From positions 372,001 to 436,000 of the forward strand of contig CP006772.1 in the NCBI GenBank assembly GCA_000473305.1: a DNA stretch of 64,000 nt, in the 5' to 3' direction. Numbering within the stretch: position 1 is the stretch's first letter; each line of letters begins with the position of its first letter. The position numbers and the translations under genes were made by a program. The notes under the pieces are model-generated. The model was not told the DNA's origin. It saw nothing but the letters and a program-made list of their open reading frames with translations, and did no database searches. The DNA comes from Bacteroidales bacterium CF. GTDB taxonomy: Bacteria; Bacteroidota; Bacteroidia; Bacteroidales; UBA932. Shown here one piece after another: positions 14,952 to 24,695 of this stretch.

Positions 14952-16595
14952 ATGGGGGAATTATTTGTATATATTTTGAAGTCCTCCCTTTGCCTTGCGG
15001 CATTTTACCTCTTCTTCAAGCTTATGCTCAGCAGGGAGACGCTTTATAAATTCAACCGGATTGTGCTGCTCTCTCTCTTTGCAATTGCTCTTATTATTCC
15101 ATTTATTCATATCTCTTTTGCCAAAGATGTTCCATATTCCGGACTGGCTTTGAATATTGACCAACTGATAGCAATGGCTGCTAGTGAGGACAACGTCGCT
15201 GTTGCTGAAAAGAGTAGTGTTGATGTATGGATACTCGGAATATTCATAATCTACATAGTGGGAGTTCTCTTCTTTTTTGTAAGGATGGCCGTTTCCCTTG
15301 CAAGGATTATTATGACGGTAAAATCTTCAGATACACAGAGGCAGTCAGTTGAAGGTGTGAGATTGATTATTCACAAAAAGGATATGGCCCCGTTCTCCTG
15401 GATGAAATATATAGTAATTTCAGAAAAGGATTTCTGTGAGAGCAGCAGGGAGATTATAACACATGAACTTGCCCATATAGAGGGGAAGCACTCCCTTGAT
15501 CTTATTCTTGCTGAAGTGATTACTATAATGCATTGGTTCAACCCGGCAGCATATCTTCTGAAGCAGGAACTCAGGAACATACACGAGTATCAGGCCGATG
15601 AGGCCGTTATTGACAAAGGCATCGATGCAAAACAATATCAACTTTTATTAATTAAAAAAGCTGTTGGCGACAGGCTCTACACTATGGCCAACAGCTTTAA
15701 TCACAGTAAACTAAAAAACAGGATTACCATGATCTCAAAGAAAAAATCAAATCGTATGGCAGCCATCAAGGCTATGTTTGTGCTGCCTTTGTCTGCATTG
15801 GCTGTTGTTGCCTTTGCATCCGAGAAAATGACCTCCGGAATGGAGGTGATTTCCAACGCCAAAATTACTGAAATTTTTGCACAGGACACTATTAAAAAGG
15901 CGGCTGAAGTAAAAGTGAAGAGTGATAAGTTAGTGAAAAGTGAAGAGGGAATAGTGAAAAGTGAGAGGACTTATACTATAACTGTAAATGGGGACAATCA
16001 GGTAGAACCCTCAACAAGCAAGGTTATAACCTATATGGTGAGGGATACAGTAAACGTGAGCATTGTTGGGTACGATACTACAAAAAAGGGTTTAAGGCAT
16101 GATGTCATAAGCATAAGTGACTCGGATAGCAAGGACACAGTGCGGACTTTTGTGACTTATGTGAATGATAATAATAAAGAGGCGCAGCCACTAATTATCG
16201 TTGACGGAAAAGAGGTAAATGCAAAACTGATGAAGGCAATTGACCCGAAAGCCATAGAATCTGTCAGTGTGCTTAAAGATAAAACTGGAATTGTACTTTA
16301 TGGAGAGAAAGGAAAGAACGGGGTTGTCATAATTACTCTAAAGGATCTGGATTCTGGGAGTTTGGATGAAAAAACTGATAAAACGAAAACTACTATACGA
16401 ATCAGAGGAATTGCAGATATGCCGGAAGAGGAGCAGCCTACTTATGTTGTAAATGGCAAGGTGATGAGCCCAAAAGAAGCTCAGACAATCAAATCAGAAC
16501 AGATTAAGTCAATCTCAATTCTCAAGGGTGATGGAGCAAAGGAAAAATATGGAGATAAGGTTAAGAATGGTGTCATAGAAATCACACTGAAATAA
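14952..16595 (+). CDS. BlaR1-like M56 membrane metallopeptidase with two TonB-receptor-plug-like repeats
   Basis: 547 residues. Four hydrophobic segments (about 8-25, 36-54, 92-112 and 270-285) surround a cytoplasmic zinc protease domain with HELAH at residues 171-175 and ENxHxxxAD-like NIHEYQADE near 215. After the last membrane segment, a periplasmic tail carries two related modules, near 412-460 (PLIIVDGKEVNAK...IESVSVLKD...YGEKGKNGVVIITLK) and 495-547 (YVVNGKVMS...IKSISILKG...YGDKVKNGVIEITLK). Both closely resemble the plug of SusC-type receptors (compare [30 protein letters not shown] in the SusC protein here). A role in sensing envelope state and cleaving the BlaI-like repressor is inferred. 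Confidence 0.88.
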   Translation: MGELFVYILKSSLCLAAFYLFFKLMLSRETLYKFNRIVLLSLFAIALIIPFIHISFAKDVPYSGLALNIDQLIAMAASEDNVAVAEKSSVDVWILGIFIIYIVGVLFFFVRMAVSLARIIMTVKSSDTQRQSVEGVRLIIHKKDMAPFSWMKYIVISEKDFCESSREIITHELAHIEGKHSLDLILAEVITIMHWFNPAAYLLKQELRNIHEYQADEAVIDKGIDAKQYQLLLIKKAVGDRLYTMANSFNHSKLKNRITMISKKKSNRMAAIKAMFVLPLSALAVVAFASEKMTSGMEVISNAKITEIFAQDTIKKAAEVKVKSDKLVKSEEGIVKSERTYTITVNGDNQVEPSTSKVITYMVRDTVNVSIVGYDTTKKGLRHDVISISDSDSKDTVRTFVTYVNDNNKEAQPLIIVDGKEVNAKLMKAIDPKAIESVSVLKDKTGIVLYGEKGKNGVVIITLKDLDSGSLDEKTDKTKTTIRIRGIADMPEEEQPTYVVNGKVMSPKEAQTIKSEQIKSISILKGDGAKEKYGDKVKNGVIEITLK

Positions 16596-16622
16596 TTCTG
16601 GCTGATTCCATAATGTCACAGG

Positions 16623-16653
16623 GAGCCGTCACACATTGACGGCTCTTTATTTA
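16623..16653 (+). terminator. Terminator of the blaI-M56 pair
   Basis: GAGCCGTCA (16623-16631) pairs perfectly with TGACGGCTC (16637-16645), followed by TTTATTTATT. Confidence 0.85.
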
Positions 16654-16762
16654 TTATATATATCACAATTAATCTGTTTTTTGACTAACTTTATATTAAA
16701 GCCTTGAGGATTTATGATAATGGCTTAAGTAAAAATAGGGGAGATTAAAAGAAAATAATTAT

Positions 16763-16770
16763 TACCTTTG
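16763..16770 (+). promoter_or_regulatory. Promoter -7 box of glyA
   Basis: TACCTTTG fits TAnnTTTG, 40 bases before the glyA start; no clear -33 box. The rest of the 215-base gap is AT-rich with nothing recognised beyond the upstream terminator. Confidence 0.55.
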
Positions 16771-16810
16771 AACCCTGTTTTGTAACAATTTATAGTTAAA
16801 ATATAACACA

Positions 16811-18091
16811 ATGAAACAAGATCTTCAGATTTCAGAATTGATCAAAAAAGAGGAGAACCGCCAGCTTCATGGTATTGAACTTATTGCCTCAGAGAACTTT
16901 GTCAGCCCACAAGTGCTTGCAGCACTCGGATCTGTGCTTACAAACAAGTATGCAGAGGGATATCCTGGAGCAAGATACTATGGAGGATGTGAAGTTGTGG
17001 ATCAGGTTGAGCAACTTGCAATTGACAGAATTTGCCAACTATTTGGTGCAGAGTATGCTAACGTTCAGCCACACTCCGGTGCTCAGGCTAACATGGCTGT
17101 ATTCATGGCTTGTCTGAAACCAGGAGATACTTTTATGGGACTTGATTTATCTCACGGAGGACACTTAACACACGGTTCACCCGTTAACGTCTCAGGTATA
17201 TGGTACAATGCCATCTCATACCAACTTAACGAAGAGACCGGTTTGGTTGATTACGACGAGATGGAGAGGAAGGCTCTTGAACATAAGCCGAAGTTAATAG
17301 TCGGTGGTGCTTCGGCATACTCGAGAGAGTGGGACTGGGCAAGAATGAGAACAATTGCAGACAAGATAGGAGCCATCCTGATGGTGGACATGGCACATCC
17401 TGCCGGTCTGATTGCAGCAGGACTGCTTGAAAACCCTGTAAAATACGCACATATTGTAACATCTACAACACATAAAACCCTTAGAGGACCTCGTGGAGGT
17501 ATAATACTTATTGGGAAAGATTTCCCTAATCCTTTCGGTATCCTGACTCCTAAGGGTGAGGTGAAGATGATGTCAGCTGTTATTAACTCAAGCGTTTTCC
17601 CGGGTATACAGGGCGGACCACTGGAGCACTGCATAGCTGCCAAGGCTGTCTCATTCTTTGAGGCTCTCCAGCCTGAATTCAAGGCATATCAGCTTCAGGT
17701 GAAGAACAATGCTGCGGCAATGGCATCTTCATTTATAGAGAGAGGTTACAAGGTTGTGTCGGGAGGCACAGACAATCACCTTATGCTTATAGATTTAAGG
17801 AGTAAGTTCCCTGATCTTACAGGAAAGGTCGCAGAAAAGCTACTTGTCTCTGCAGATATCACTGTTAACAAGAATATGGTTCCATTCGACAGTCGCAGTC
17901 CATTCCAGACTTCAGGTATAAGGGTAGGTACCCCAGCTGTTACATCAAGAGGTCTTCTCGAGAAGGATATGCCTTATATTGTTGAGCTGATTGACAAGGT
18001 TCTTTCAAATCCGGATAATGCGACAGTAATTGCAGAGGTTAAGGAATCTGCACGTAAGAAGATGCACGGACTCCCACTCAATATCTGGTAG
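16811..18091 (+). CDS. glyA: Serine hydroxymethyltransferase
   Basis: 426 residues, full length. [18 protein letters not shown] near the N-terminus, YPGARYYGG near 55, DMAHPAGL near 197, and the PLP-lysine motif [13 protein letters not shown] with Lys222. It interconverts serine and glycine with tetrahydrofolate, feeding one-carbon units that the FTCD enzyme at 40.6 kb also supplies. Single-gene unit behind a TACCTTTG box; convergent with the OstA-like gene, 17 bases apart. Confidence 0.97.
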   Translation: MKQDLQISELIKKEENRQLHGIELIASENFVSPQVLAALGSVLTNKYAEGYPGARYYGGCEVVDQVEQLAIDRICQLFGAEYANVQPHSGAQANMAVFMACLKPGDTFMGLDLSHGGHLTHGSPVNVSGIWYNAISYQLNEETGLVDYDEMERKALEHKPKLIVGGASAYSREWDWARMRTIADKIGAILMVDMAHPAGLIAAGLLENPVKYAHIVTSTTHKTLRGPRGGIILIGKDFPNPFGILTPKGEVKMMSAVINSSVFPGIQGGPLEHCIAAKAVSFFEALQPEFKAYQLQVKNNAAAMASSFIERGYKVVSGGTDNHLMLIDLRSKFPDLTGKVAEKLLVSADITVNKNMVPFDSRSPFQTSGIRVGTPAVTSRGLLEKDMPYIVELIDKVLSNPDNATVIAEVKESARKKMHGLPLNIW

Positions 18092-18108
18092 CAAACAGAG
18101 ACAGTAAA

Positions 18109-20295
18109 CTATCTCTTTTTCGGGAAGTATATCCCGTTTTGGACAAAGAGAGGTTTTTCTGCAAAATTTATGATATGGGCCTGAGAGCTTTTGATTATGC
18201 GGTTGCAGACATCAAATCGGTTCTTAGGCCTTCTCTTTTCCAGCCAATTGAAACCCTTTAGTCTCTGTTTCTCCATGGCAAGGTTGAAGAGTGGGTATGC
18301 GTTGCTTGTAATAGTTCCAAAATAGCGGATTCGCTCAATATTTTTGTCTTTGAGCCTTGCACTCATAGCCTTGCACTCTTTCTCGTTCATTGTGGTAAGG
18401 ATGCTGTCCTCTGCAAAGAAGAAGAGCATAGAGGCACTTCCAAGAGCATCAAACCTGCTTAATTCACCCTTCTCGAAGAAAATAATTATATCTGCTCCTT
18501 TAATCTGGTCGAAATGGAGAGAGTCCTCCTTAACGGCAACAAATGCAGAGGAGTTCAACTCTGCTTTACGCAGGGATCTCCCCGATAATACAATCTGTAT
18601 ACTGTCGGCTGAGAGTTGCTTGTTTTCATTCCAGAGTAATGGTTCTTTATATAACCTTATGAGTGAGTCTAGCGTGTTGAATTGCAGTGAGTCGCAAGCA
18701 CCCTGCAGACTATTTCTGTGAAAACGCACGTTCTTCAATGCTGTCAGGAATTTAACCCGGACAGTGTCTATCGGATTAATTGCCGTAGAATCGGCCTTTT
18801 TTGCGAGTAATGAGTCAACCTTTGAAGTTGTCAGAGAATCTTTCAATAAGGTTATTGAAGAATCCCTCTGATTTATAGCAATCCTGTGATTTGGGGTGTC
18901 TGAATTTCTCTTTACAAGCGTGTCCGCCTTGTTGATTAAGAGTGAGTCCGCTCTCTTATTGATTAGTGAATCAGTTTGCTTGAGCAGAAGAGTATCGGAG
19001 TTTTTCAAAACCAATGTATCCGCTGCTGCTTTACTCTTTTTTGACCTTCGTTTTGTCTCCTTTCCGGAAGATTTTTCTCCTTGCTTCTTCTTGTCAGGCA
19101 GAGCTTTGTTCTCCTGAGATGATGATGCAGGCGGGGTCAAGGATTTTCCGGGTAGTTTATCCCCCGGTCTGGCCGGCATATCGGCCGGTCCGGAATCCGC
19201 TTTTCCTCCTTTGGCCGGGTTTTCATTGCCCTTCATTTTTTTGGCGGCGTACATCTCCGATATGGGGTCTTTTTTGCTGAGTTCATACCTTTTTGATGCT
19301 GTTTTAACGACTGATGAGTCTACATCTTTATGAAGGAGTACACTATACGTTATTGTGTCTGCGGCAAAGAACAGTGTGTCACTTACGCCGTTCTCAACAG
19401 TATAGGTTGCCACACTAGGGTTTTGTTCGAGAACTATCTTCTCCGGTTTCCGGTTGTATGTAAGCTGATCTGCAAAGAACAGGGCAGACTGGGCTGTGTC
19501 AAGTATCTGAACATCTTTTCGCATTTTTGCGTTACCGGTCTTGCGGTCGTAGTCAAGTTCGTTTGCCCAGATCTCATTGTTTTTGCTCTTGATATAGACA
19601 TCCTTGTCAAAATGCAGATACTCCTTGTTCCTGTCATACCATCCACCGTTTGCAATCAGGAAACCATCCCCCTGCCAGGCATACGTCTTTGTTAAAAAGA
19701 GAGCTTTGTTCTCTTTTGAGAGAAAGGCAAGAGAGTCGGTACTCATCAATACCGAGTCTGATTGCATCTCAACCTTCATCTGGAAGAGAAAGCGATTCTC
19801 CCTGGAGTAGTAGTAACCATTAGTACTCTCAATGGTACTGCTGTCTTTATTCATAAGGCAACCACCATTGTAAAACATTCCGATACTGTCTTTTGTATAA
19901 TAGTCTATATAGTGTGTGCGGAGCTTGCCTCCCTCCTTGTCAATCAGTTCGACCAGTTGACCGCGCACCTGTGCCAACGACTGGTCGGCCAGGTATTTTA
20001 TATTGTCACTGATCAGAGTGGTGTTTTTCTGGATAATTTTTACATTTCCGATGGCATCCACAATATTGGCCTGAGTATCCCAAATGGCAGAGTCACAAAG
20101 TATAAGTGTGTTGTTGTGGAGAAACTGGGCGGGTCCCGAAACCTTGCGGAATTCTCTGCCCATAAATGTAGTAAGGATGGCTGATTTTGCATCTATCAGC
20201 CTTACGAGGCTCTCTTCCGGTCTCTGATTCTGTTGCTGGGCAAAAAGACAGGGAGAAAGCAGGGATAGTACTATTGTAAAAAGTATTCTGCGCAT
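18109..20295 (-). CDS. OstA/LptA-like LPS-transport protein with a low-complexity linker
   Basis: 728 residues with a signal peptide (1-20). Residues 30-320 are beta-strand repeats of the OstA/LptA-type jellyroll (ANIVDAIGNVKI, LISDNIKYLADQSLAQVRGQL, YYSRENRFLFQMKV, ANELDYDRKTGNAKM). Residues 350-500 are Lys/Pro-rich then a run of DSL/DTL repeats of period 8-9 (for example DTLLLKQTDSLINKRADSLL). Residues 510-690 return to beta-rich OstA-like sequence. It ends KRR. Two OstA regions joined by a linker suggest a periplasmic bridge for LPS. It overlaps the SurA-like gene by one base, giving a three-gene outer-membrane biogenesis operon. Confidence 0.82.
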   Translation of the reverse strand: MRRILFTIVLSLLSPCLFAQQQNQRPEESLVRLIDAKSAILTTFMGREFRKVSGPAQFLHNNTLILCDSAIWDTQANIVDAIGNVKIIQKNTTLISDNIKYLADQSLAQVRGQLVELIDKEGGKLRTHYIDYYTKDSIGMFYNGGCLMNKDSSTIESTNGYYYSRENRFLFQMKVEMQSDSVLMSTDSLAFLSKENKALFLTKTYAWQGDGFLIANGGWYDRNKEYLHFDKDVYIKSKNNEIWANELDYDRKTGNAKMRKDVQILDTAQSALFFADQLTYNRKPEKIVLEQNPSVATYTVENGVSDTLFFAADTITYSVLLHKDVDSSVVKTASKRYELSKKDPISEMYAAKKMKGNENPAKGGKADSGPADMPARPGDKLPGKSLTPPASSSQENKALPDKKKQGEKSSGKETKRRSKKSKAAADTLVLKNSDTLLLKQTDSLINKRADSLLINKADTLVKRNSDTPNHRIAINQRDSSITLLKDSLTTSKVDSLLAKKADSTAINPIDTVRVKFLTALKNVRFHRNSLQGACDSLQFNTLDSLIRLYKEPLLWNENKQLSADSIQIVLSGRSLRKAELNSSAFVAVKEDSLHFDQIKGADIIIFFEKGELSRFDALGSASMLFFFAEDSILTTMNEKECKAMSARLKDKNIERIRYFGTITSNAYPLFNLAMEKQRLKGFNWLEKRRPKNRFDVCNRIIKSSQAHIINFAEKPLFVQNGIYFPKKR

Positions 20296-21680
20296 TATTT
20301 TTTAATCCAACCTTCTCTCTCAAAAGGGCAGTTTTCAAACATCGGGTCAATCTTTATAAAAGTTGTGGCTTGTTTTTGTTTGATAAACGCGTCAAGTGCC
20401 TTATTGATACTCTCGTTCTTAGCCATCTCCTGAAGAACGGAGAAGTCGTCTTTAAAAGTTGCTGTATGAGATGGTATTATCTTGTCCAGGCGAATAATCT
20501 TGTACACTAAATTCCCTTCCCTTCCCTCATTATCCCTTGACTCAAAAGGAGCTGACACTTCACCCGGTTGAAGAGATTTGAGGATGGCATGATCTGCGGG
20601 TTTTAACTGGTCAATCTCAAAATAAACCGAACCTGTATTCTCATCAGCAACCACTCCGCCGTTTACAAAACTCTTCTGATCCTGCGAGAATCTCCTGGCT
20701 GCCTGTTCAAACTTTAGACTGTCTGAAGTAATCAGATTCCTGAGACTGTCCAGTGTTTTGAAGGCCCTATCCTTATCGGTTGTAGTGTACATGGGTTTTA
20801 GGAGGATATGCCTTGCATTGAACATATCTCCCTCTTTTTTTATCAGCTGGATTATATGGAATCCATCGGGAGTCTCAACTATCTGTGACACCTGACCGGC
20901 TTTAAGGGCCATTGCCGCATCCGAGAACTGGGACCAGTAGAGTTGCTTCGAAGCCATACCAAGTTCACCGCCTCTGGATGCACTACCGGGATCCTGTGAG
21001 TACATTGTTGCCAGGGTGCTGAATTTTGTTCCCTTCATTATCCTCTCCCTGAATTCAATCAGCCTCTCCTTAACAGCCATTACTGCTGCCTCTTTCTCCG
21101 GGTAAAGTACAATCTGGCTGTACTGGTACTGAGTTGAAATTATAGGAAGGCTGTCTTTTGGAAGCTTCTTGTAAAACTTTTCAATATCGGACGGAGTAAG
21201 TTCCGGTGCTTTCTTTGCAACCTCAGACTGCATATTGTTCACAAGAGAGAGGTCTGTAAGTGTTTCACGCCACTCCTCACGTATTTTATACATAGGCTTC
21301 TTGAAGTACTCTTCAGTAGCTTTTTCTCCGCCAAGTTTGGTCATTACCTCCTGGAGTCTCTGATTAAGATTCTGTTCGACCATCTCCCGGCTTGCGGTAA
21401 GGCTGTCGAGTCTTGCCTGAGTCAGAAAAAGCTTTTGAACCAACATTTTTTCAAGGACCTGGCATCTCAGGTTTTTATCTGAGGGCACTCCCTGAAAAAG
21501 CATCATTTGAGCCTCTGACTCTATCGCAGAGAGCTGTATCATGTCGTTTCCTATGAGTGCAACTGTCTTGTCTATAAGGCCGCCCTTGTATACCTGGGCT
21601 GAAACCGGTGTGTTTGTTAGGCCGCAAAGGATGATGGTTATAGCGAGCAGTCTGGACCACTCTTTCTTTATAGTTGTCAT
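20295..21680 (-). CDS. SurA-like periplasmic peptidyl-prolyl isomerase
   Basis: 461 residues. Signal peptide (1-28), a SurA-type N-terminal chaperone region (IDKTVALIGNDMIQLSAIES), then two parvulin modules: about 175-280 (YQYSQIVLYPEKEA...SQDPGSASRGGELGMASK...IVETPDGFHIIQLI) and 285-390 (ARHILLKPMYTTTD...FSQDQKSFVNGGVVADENTG). The family chaperones unfolded outer membrane proteins. It overlaps the upstream parvulin lipoprotein by four bases (ATGA) and the OstA-like gene by one, so translation is probably coupled. Confidence 0.92.
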   Translation of the reverse strand: MTTIKKEWSRLLAITIILCGLTNTPVSAQVYKGGLIDKTVALIGNDMIQLSAIESEAQMMLFQGVPSDKNLRCQVLEKMLVQKLFLTQARLDSLTASREMVEQNLNQRLQEVMTKLGGEKATEEYFKKPMYKIREEWRETLTDLSLVNNMQSEVAKKAPELTPSDIEKFYKKLPKDSLPIISTQYQYSQIVLYPEKEAAVMAVKERLIEFRERIMKGTKFSTLATMYSQDPGSASRGGELGMASKQLYWSQFSDAAMALKAGQVSQIVETPDGFHIIQLIKKEGDMFNARHILLKPMYTTTDKDRAFKTLDSLRNLITSDSLKFEQAARRFSQDQKSFVNGGVVADENTGSVYFEIDQLKPADHAILKSLQPGEVSAPFESRDNEGREGNLVYKIIRLDKIIPSHTATFKDDFSVLQEMAKNESINKALDAFIKQKQATTFIKIDPMFENCPFEREGWIKK

Positions 21681-22528
21681 TTATCGATATTTTTTTTCAA
21701 AGTATTTTTCTCAAGTGCCTCTTTAAGAAGTCCCTTCTCAAGTTCCGAAATAAGTTCCTGTTTCCGTTTTATAAGTATTATCTCTTTTATCCTTGGTAAA
21801 TAGTACTCAAACGGAGGTATTTCTCCCGGCGCAATCCTTTCGGGAAAATATACGAAGTATTTGTAAAGACTATCACTGGTCTCTATGTATGAACTGCTAT
21901 TGGCAGCCCTTTCACAGGATTGGACATCATAAGGGATTATGCCGGCAACGGCTGAGATGTCCACCCAATTGTTCCCGAAATTATCGTATTTGTCTGCAGA
22001 GTTGTAGCACAACCTCTCCAATTCGTCAATCTCTTCGATGCCGTTCTCTTTGTAAAGGTTTTTAATGGCTGCGATGTTTGGAGAATTCGGGGATATCTTT
22101 ATTACCCTTGCTTTGACTACAGCGCTGTTTGTTGTGAAATTTGTCGAGTGTTTGGTATAGTACACCCGGCACTCATCATCAGTTATTGTAGTATCGAGGC
22201 GGGATTCAATAAACAGATTCTCGTATCTGTAAACAAGGAGGGAATTCCTGTAGTCCTCAAGCTCCTGGTCAACATCTTTCTCGCTTTTGGACAACTCGCT
22301 TTCGGCCTTTTGAAGTAACAGGTGTTGGGTGGCCCATGTATTTATGTACTGTTCAAGCATCCTGATACTGTCCTCAGGATTTGTCCCCTCCGGGATGAGC
22401 TCACGTATATCCGATTCAAGCAGTTTTTGCCCACCCACTTCGGCCACAACCTTGTCTGATGAGAAGTTTATATACTTGCATGACAGAAAAGCAGGAAGCA
22501 GAATTGTCAATAGCAGATATTTTTTCAT
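21677..22528 (-). CDS. Lipoprotein related to SurA/PpiD N-terminal chaperone domains
   Basis: 283 residues with a lipobox (LLPAFLSCKYI, Cys17). VVAEVGGQKLLESDIRELIPEGTNPEDSIRMLEQYINTWATQHLLLQKAE is the SurA/PpiD-like N-terminal fold, followed by DQELEDYRNSLLVYRYENLFIE. I do not see a full parvulin catalytic core, so it is probably a chaperone rather than an isomerase. First gene of the operon with SurA-like and OstA-like genes; the order implies assembly of outer membrane proteins and LPS together. Confidence 0.8.
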   Translation of the reverse strand: MKKYLLLTILLPAFLSCKYINFSSDKVVAEVGGQKLLESDIRELIPEGTNPEDSIRMLEQYINTWATQHLLLQKAESELSKSEKDVDQELEDYRNSLLVYRYENLFIESRLDTTITDDECRVYYTKHSTNFTTNSAVVKARVIKISPNSPNIAAIKNLYKENGIEEIDELERLCYNSADKYDNFGNNWVDISAVAGIIPYDVQSCERAANSSSYIETSDSLYKYFVYFPERIAPGEIPPFEYYLPRIKEIILIKRKQELISELEKGLLKEALEKNTLKKNIDK

Positions 22529-22576
22529 TTTACCATTAATTAATCATGATATTTGAGCCATTACCCCTCTTAAACA

Positions 22577-22605
22577 AAGACCCTGCCATAAATTACGGCA
22601 GGTCT
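22577..22605. other. Hairpin between divergent promoters
   Basis: CCTGCC and GGCAGG with one bulged base and extra GA/TC pairs, loop about nine bases. It lies between the divergent starts at 22528 and 22671. On either strand the following T-run is short, so I call it a hairpin rather than a terminator. Confidence 0.4.
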
Positions 22606-22670
22606 ATTCTTTATGAAGAGTCTACAAAGGTATACAAAAAATGGTTATCTTCGAGGTCAAATCCACAACG

Positions 22671-24695
22671 ATGAAAAACATAGCATTTCTCACACTTTTA
22701 CTTATGATTATACCTCTTTATTCGTGCAAACAAAATAGCGGACAGGAGACCAAGGCGGAGGTAATAACAGAAGCCGCTATCAACTCTATTGTTGATACTA
22801 TTTCCAAACACAATCCTAACCTGGATTCCCCGGAAAGGTTGAGAACCGGTGTCAGGCAGGCGGCAATGCAATGGAAGATTGAATATGGAGATTCTGATGT
22901 ATTTAAGAATTTCTGCATAGAGAACTATGCTGAGACTCCTGAAAAGAGAAGGGCACTTTTCGACAGGCTGTCAGTTGCCCTGGAGGCTTTGTGGGGAGGG
23001 TTCAACAAAATAAGTGTGGAGTTGAAGAAACCCATGCATCTGGTAGGTGACACCCTTGCTCATATTGACTATATACTTGGGGCTTATGATCCTTCAAGCC
23101 ACCTGTCGGAAGATTTTTATGACAATAAGATAGCCTATCTGACTATATTGAATTTCCCTTTCTATACTCTTGAGGAGAAGGAGAAAAATGCAGGGCAGTG
23201 GACAAGGCTGGATTGGGCCTATGCAAGGATGGGCGATATCTTTATTCCCAAAGCATCTGCGGCAGTGCTTCAGCTTGTTGCTGACGCCGAGATGAAAGGG
23301 GAGAGTTATATTGCAGACTATAACATTATGATGGGTCATCTGGTCAATAATGAAGGCAAAAAGATGTTTCCTGCGGATATGAAGTTGCTTAGCCACTGGA
23401 ATTTAAGGGATGAACTCAAGTCAAACTACGCACCCGGAGCTGAAAATTTCGAAAAACAGAAGATGATTTACAGGGTGATGCTGGATATTGTTGAGCAGAC
23501 AATTCCTCTGGAGGTTATTAATAATCCTGAATATGACTGGAATCCGTATACAAATATTATTTATAAGGATGGAAAGGAGACAAAGGCCAATCCTGAAGGA
23601 ACAAGACGCTATGAGATGCTTCTCGAGCAGTTCAGGGCACAACAGGCTGTGGATAAATATGCAACAGCTTATCCAAATGCGCTTCTGAGGGCTTTTGACC
23701 AGAGCATGCAGATCAAGCAGGAGGATATCGAGAATATGTTTATTGAGTATATCAGCTCTCCAAAGGTCAAAAAGATTGCAGGTATGATTAAGGAGAGGCT
23801 GGGCCGTCCGCTTGAACCTTTTGATATATGGTATGACGGATTCAAGACCAGAAGTGCCATAAATGAGGATGAGCTGACACAAAAGACACAACGACTATAT
23901 CCAAATGCAGAGGCTTATGACAAAGCCATCCCTTCAATGCTTGTGAAATTGGGATTTCCACAGGAAAAGGCTGCCTTTTTAGGTGATGCAATTGTAGTAG
24001 AGCCGGCAAGAGGTTCGGGCCATGCATGGGGTGCCATGAGCAGGGATGATTATGCAAGATTGAGAACAAGGCTCTCTGCAAAAGGCATGGACTATAAAGG
24101 ATTCAACATCGCTGTGCATGAGATGGGGCACAATGTGGAGCAGACTATCAGCATGAGGGATGTTGATTTTTATATAATGAACGGTGTGCCAAATACGGCC
24201 TTCACCGAGGCAAATGCATTTGTTTTCCAGAAAAGGGACCTTCAGCTTCTTGGCTATGGCAAGACAAACGAAGCTCAGGCGAAGATGAATGAGCTGGATA
24301 TTTTCTGGGGTGCCTATGAGATTATGGGTGTGGCTCTTGTTGATATCAATGTGTGGAAATGGATGTATGCACATCCGGAGTGTACTGCAGAACAGCTTAA
24401 AGATGCTGTGATAGCCGCAGCCAAGGATGTATGGAATAAATACTACGAGCCGGTTCTTGGTGGAAAGGATTCACCAATTCTGGCCATATACTCACATATG
24501 ATCAACTCTCCGCTTTACCTTGCGAATTACCCGCTGGGACACATAATCGAGTACCAATTGGAACAATTCTACAAAGGGAAGAATCTTGCAAAGGAGATAA
24601 TGAGAATCTACTCTCTCGGCAATTTAGCACCGCAGGAGTGGATGGTTCAGGCTGTAGGAGAGAGAATCTCGACAAAGGCTATGCTCAGAGAGTAA
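22671..24695 (+). CDS. Putative zinc metallopeptidase lipoprotein (HEMGH motif), family not identified
   Basis: 674 residues from ATG 22671 (MKNIAFLTLLLMIIPLYSCKQ, lipobox Cys19); an in-frame ATG ten codons earlier would spoil the signal. The N-terminal 450 residues are mostly helical. HEMGH lies at residues 483-487, followed by a possible third ligand Glu in AFTEANAF near 512, the layout of gluzincin proteases. C-terminal part is helical (SPILAIYSHMINSPLYLANYPLGHIIEYQLEQFY). I do not recognise a named family; long helical HEXXH lipoproteins of this kind occur in Bacteroidetes. It overlaps the convergent radical SAM gene by 11 bases. Confidence 0.72.
   Translation: MKNIAFLTLLLMIIPLYSCKQNSGQETKAEVITEAAINSIVDTISKHNPNLDSPERLRTGVRQAAMQWKIEYGDSDVFKNFCIENYAETPEKRRALFDRLSVALEALWGGFNKISVELKKPMHLVGDTLAHIDYILGAYDPSSHLSEDFYDNKIAYLTILNFPFYTLEEKEKNAGQWTRLDWAYARMGDIFIPKASAAVLQLVADAEMKGESYIADYNIMMGHLVNNEGKKMFPADMKLLSHWNLRDELKSNYAPGAENFEKQKMIYRVMLDIVEQTIPLEVINNPEYDWNPYTNIIYKDGKETKANPEGTRRYEMLLEQFRAQQAVDKYATAYPNALLRAFDQSMQIKQEDIENMFIEYISSPKVKKIAGMIKERLGRPLEPFDIWYDGFKTRSAINEDELTQKTQRLYPNAEAYDKAIPSMLVKLGFPQEKAAFLGDAIVVEPARGSGHAWGAMSRDDYARLRTRLSAKGMDYKGFNIAVHEMGHNVEQTISMRDVDFYIMNGVPNTAFTEANAFVFQKRDLQLLGYGKTNEAQAKMNELDIFWGAYEIMGVALVDINVWKWMYAHPECTAEQLKDAVIAAAKDVWNKYYEPVLGGKDSPILAIYSHMINSPLYLANYPLGHIIEYQLEQFYKGKNLAKEIMRIYSLGNLAPQEWMVQAVGERISTKAMLRE

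Noticed and set aside
14572-16595. BlaI/BlaR-like pair as a beta-lactam resistance module.
   Set aside because: No beta-lactamase or PBP gene nearby, and the sensor domain resembles receptor plugs, not a penicillin-binding domain.
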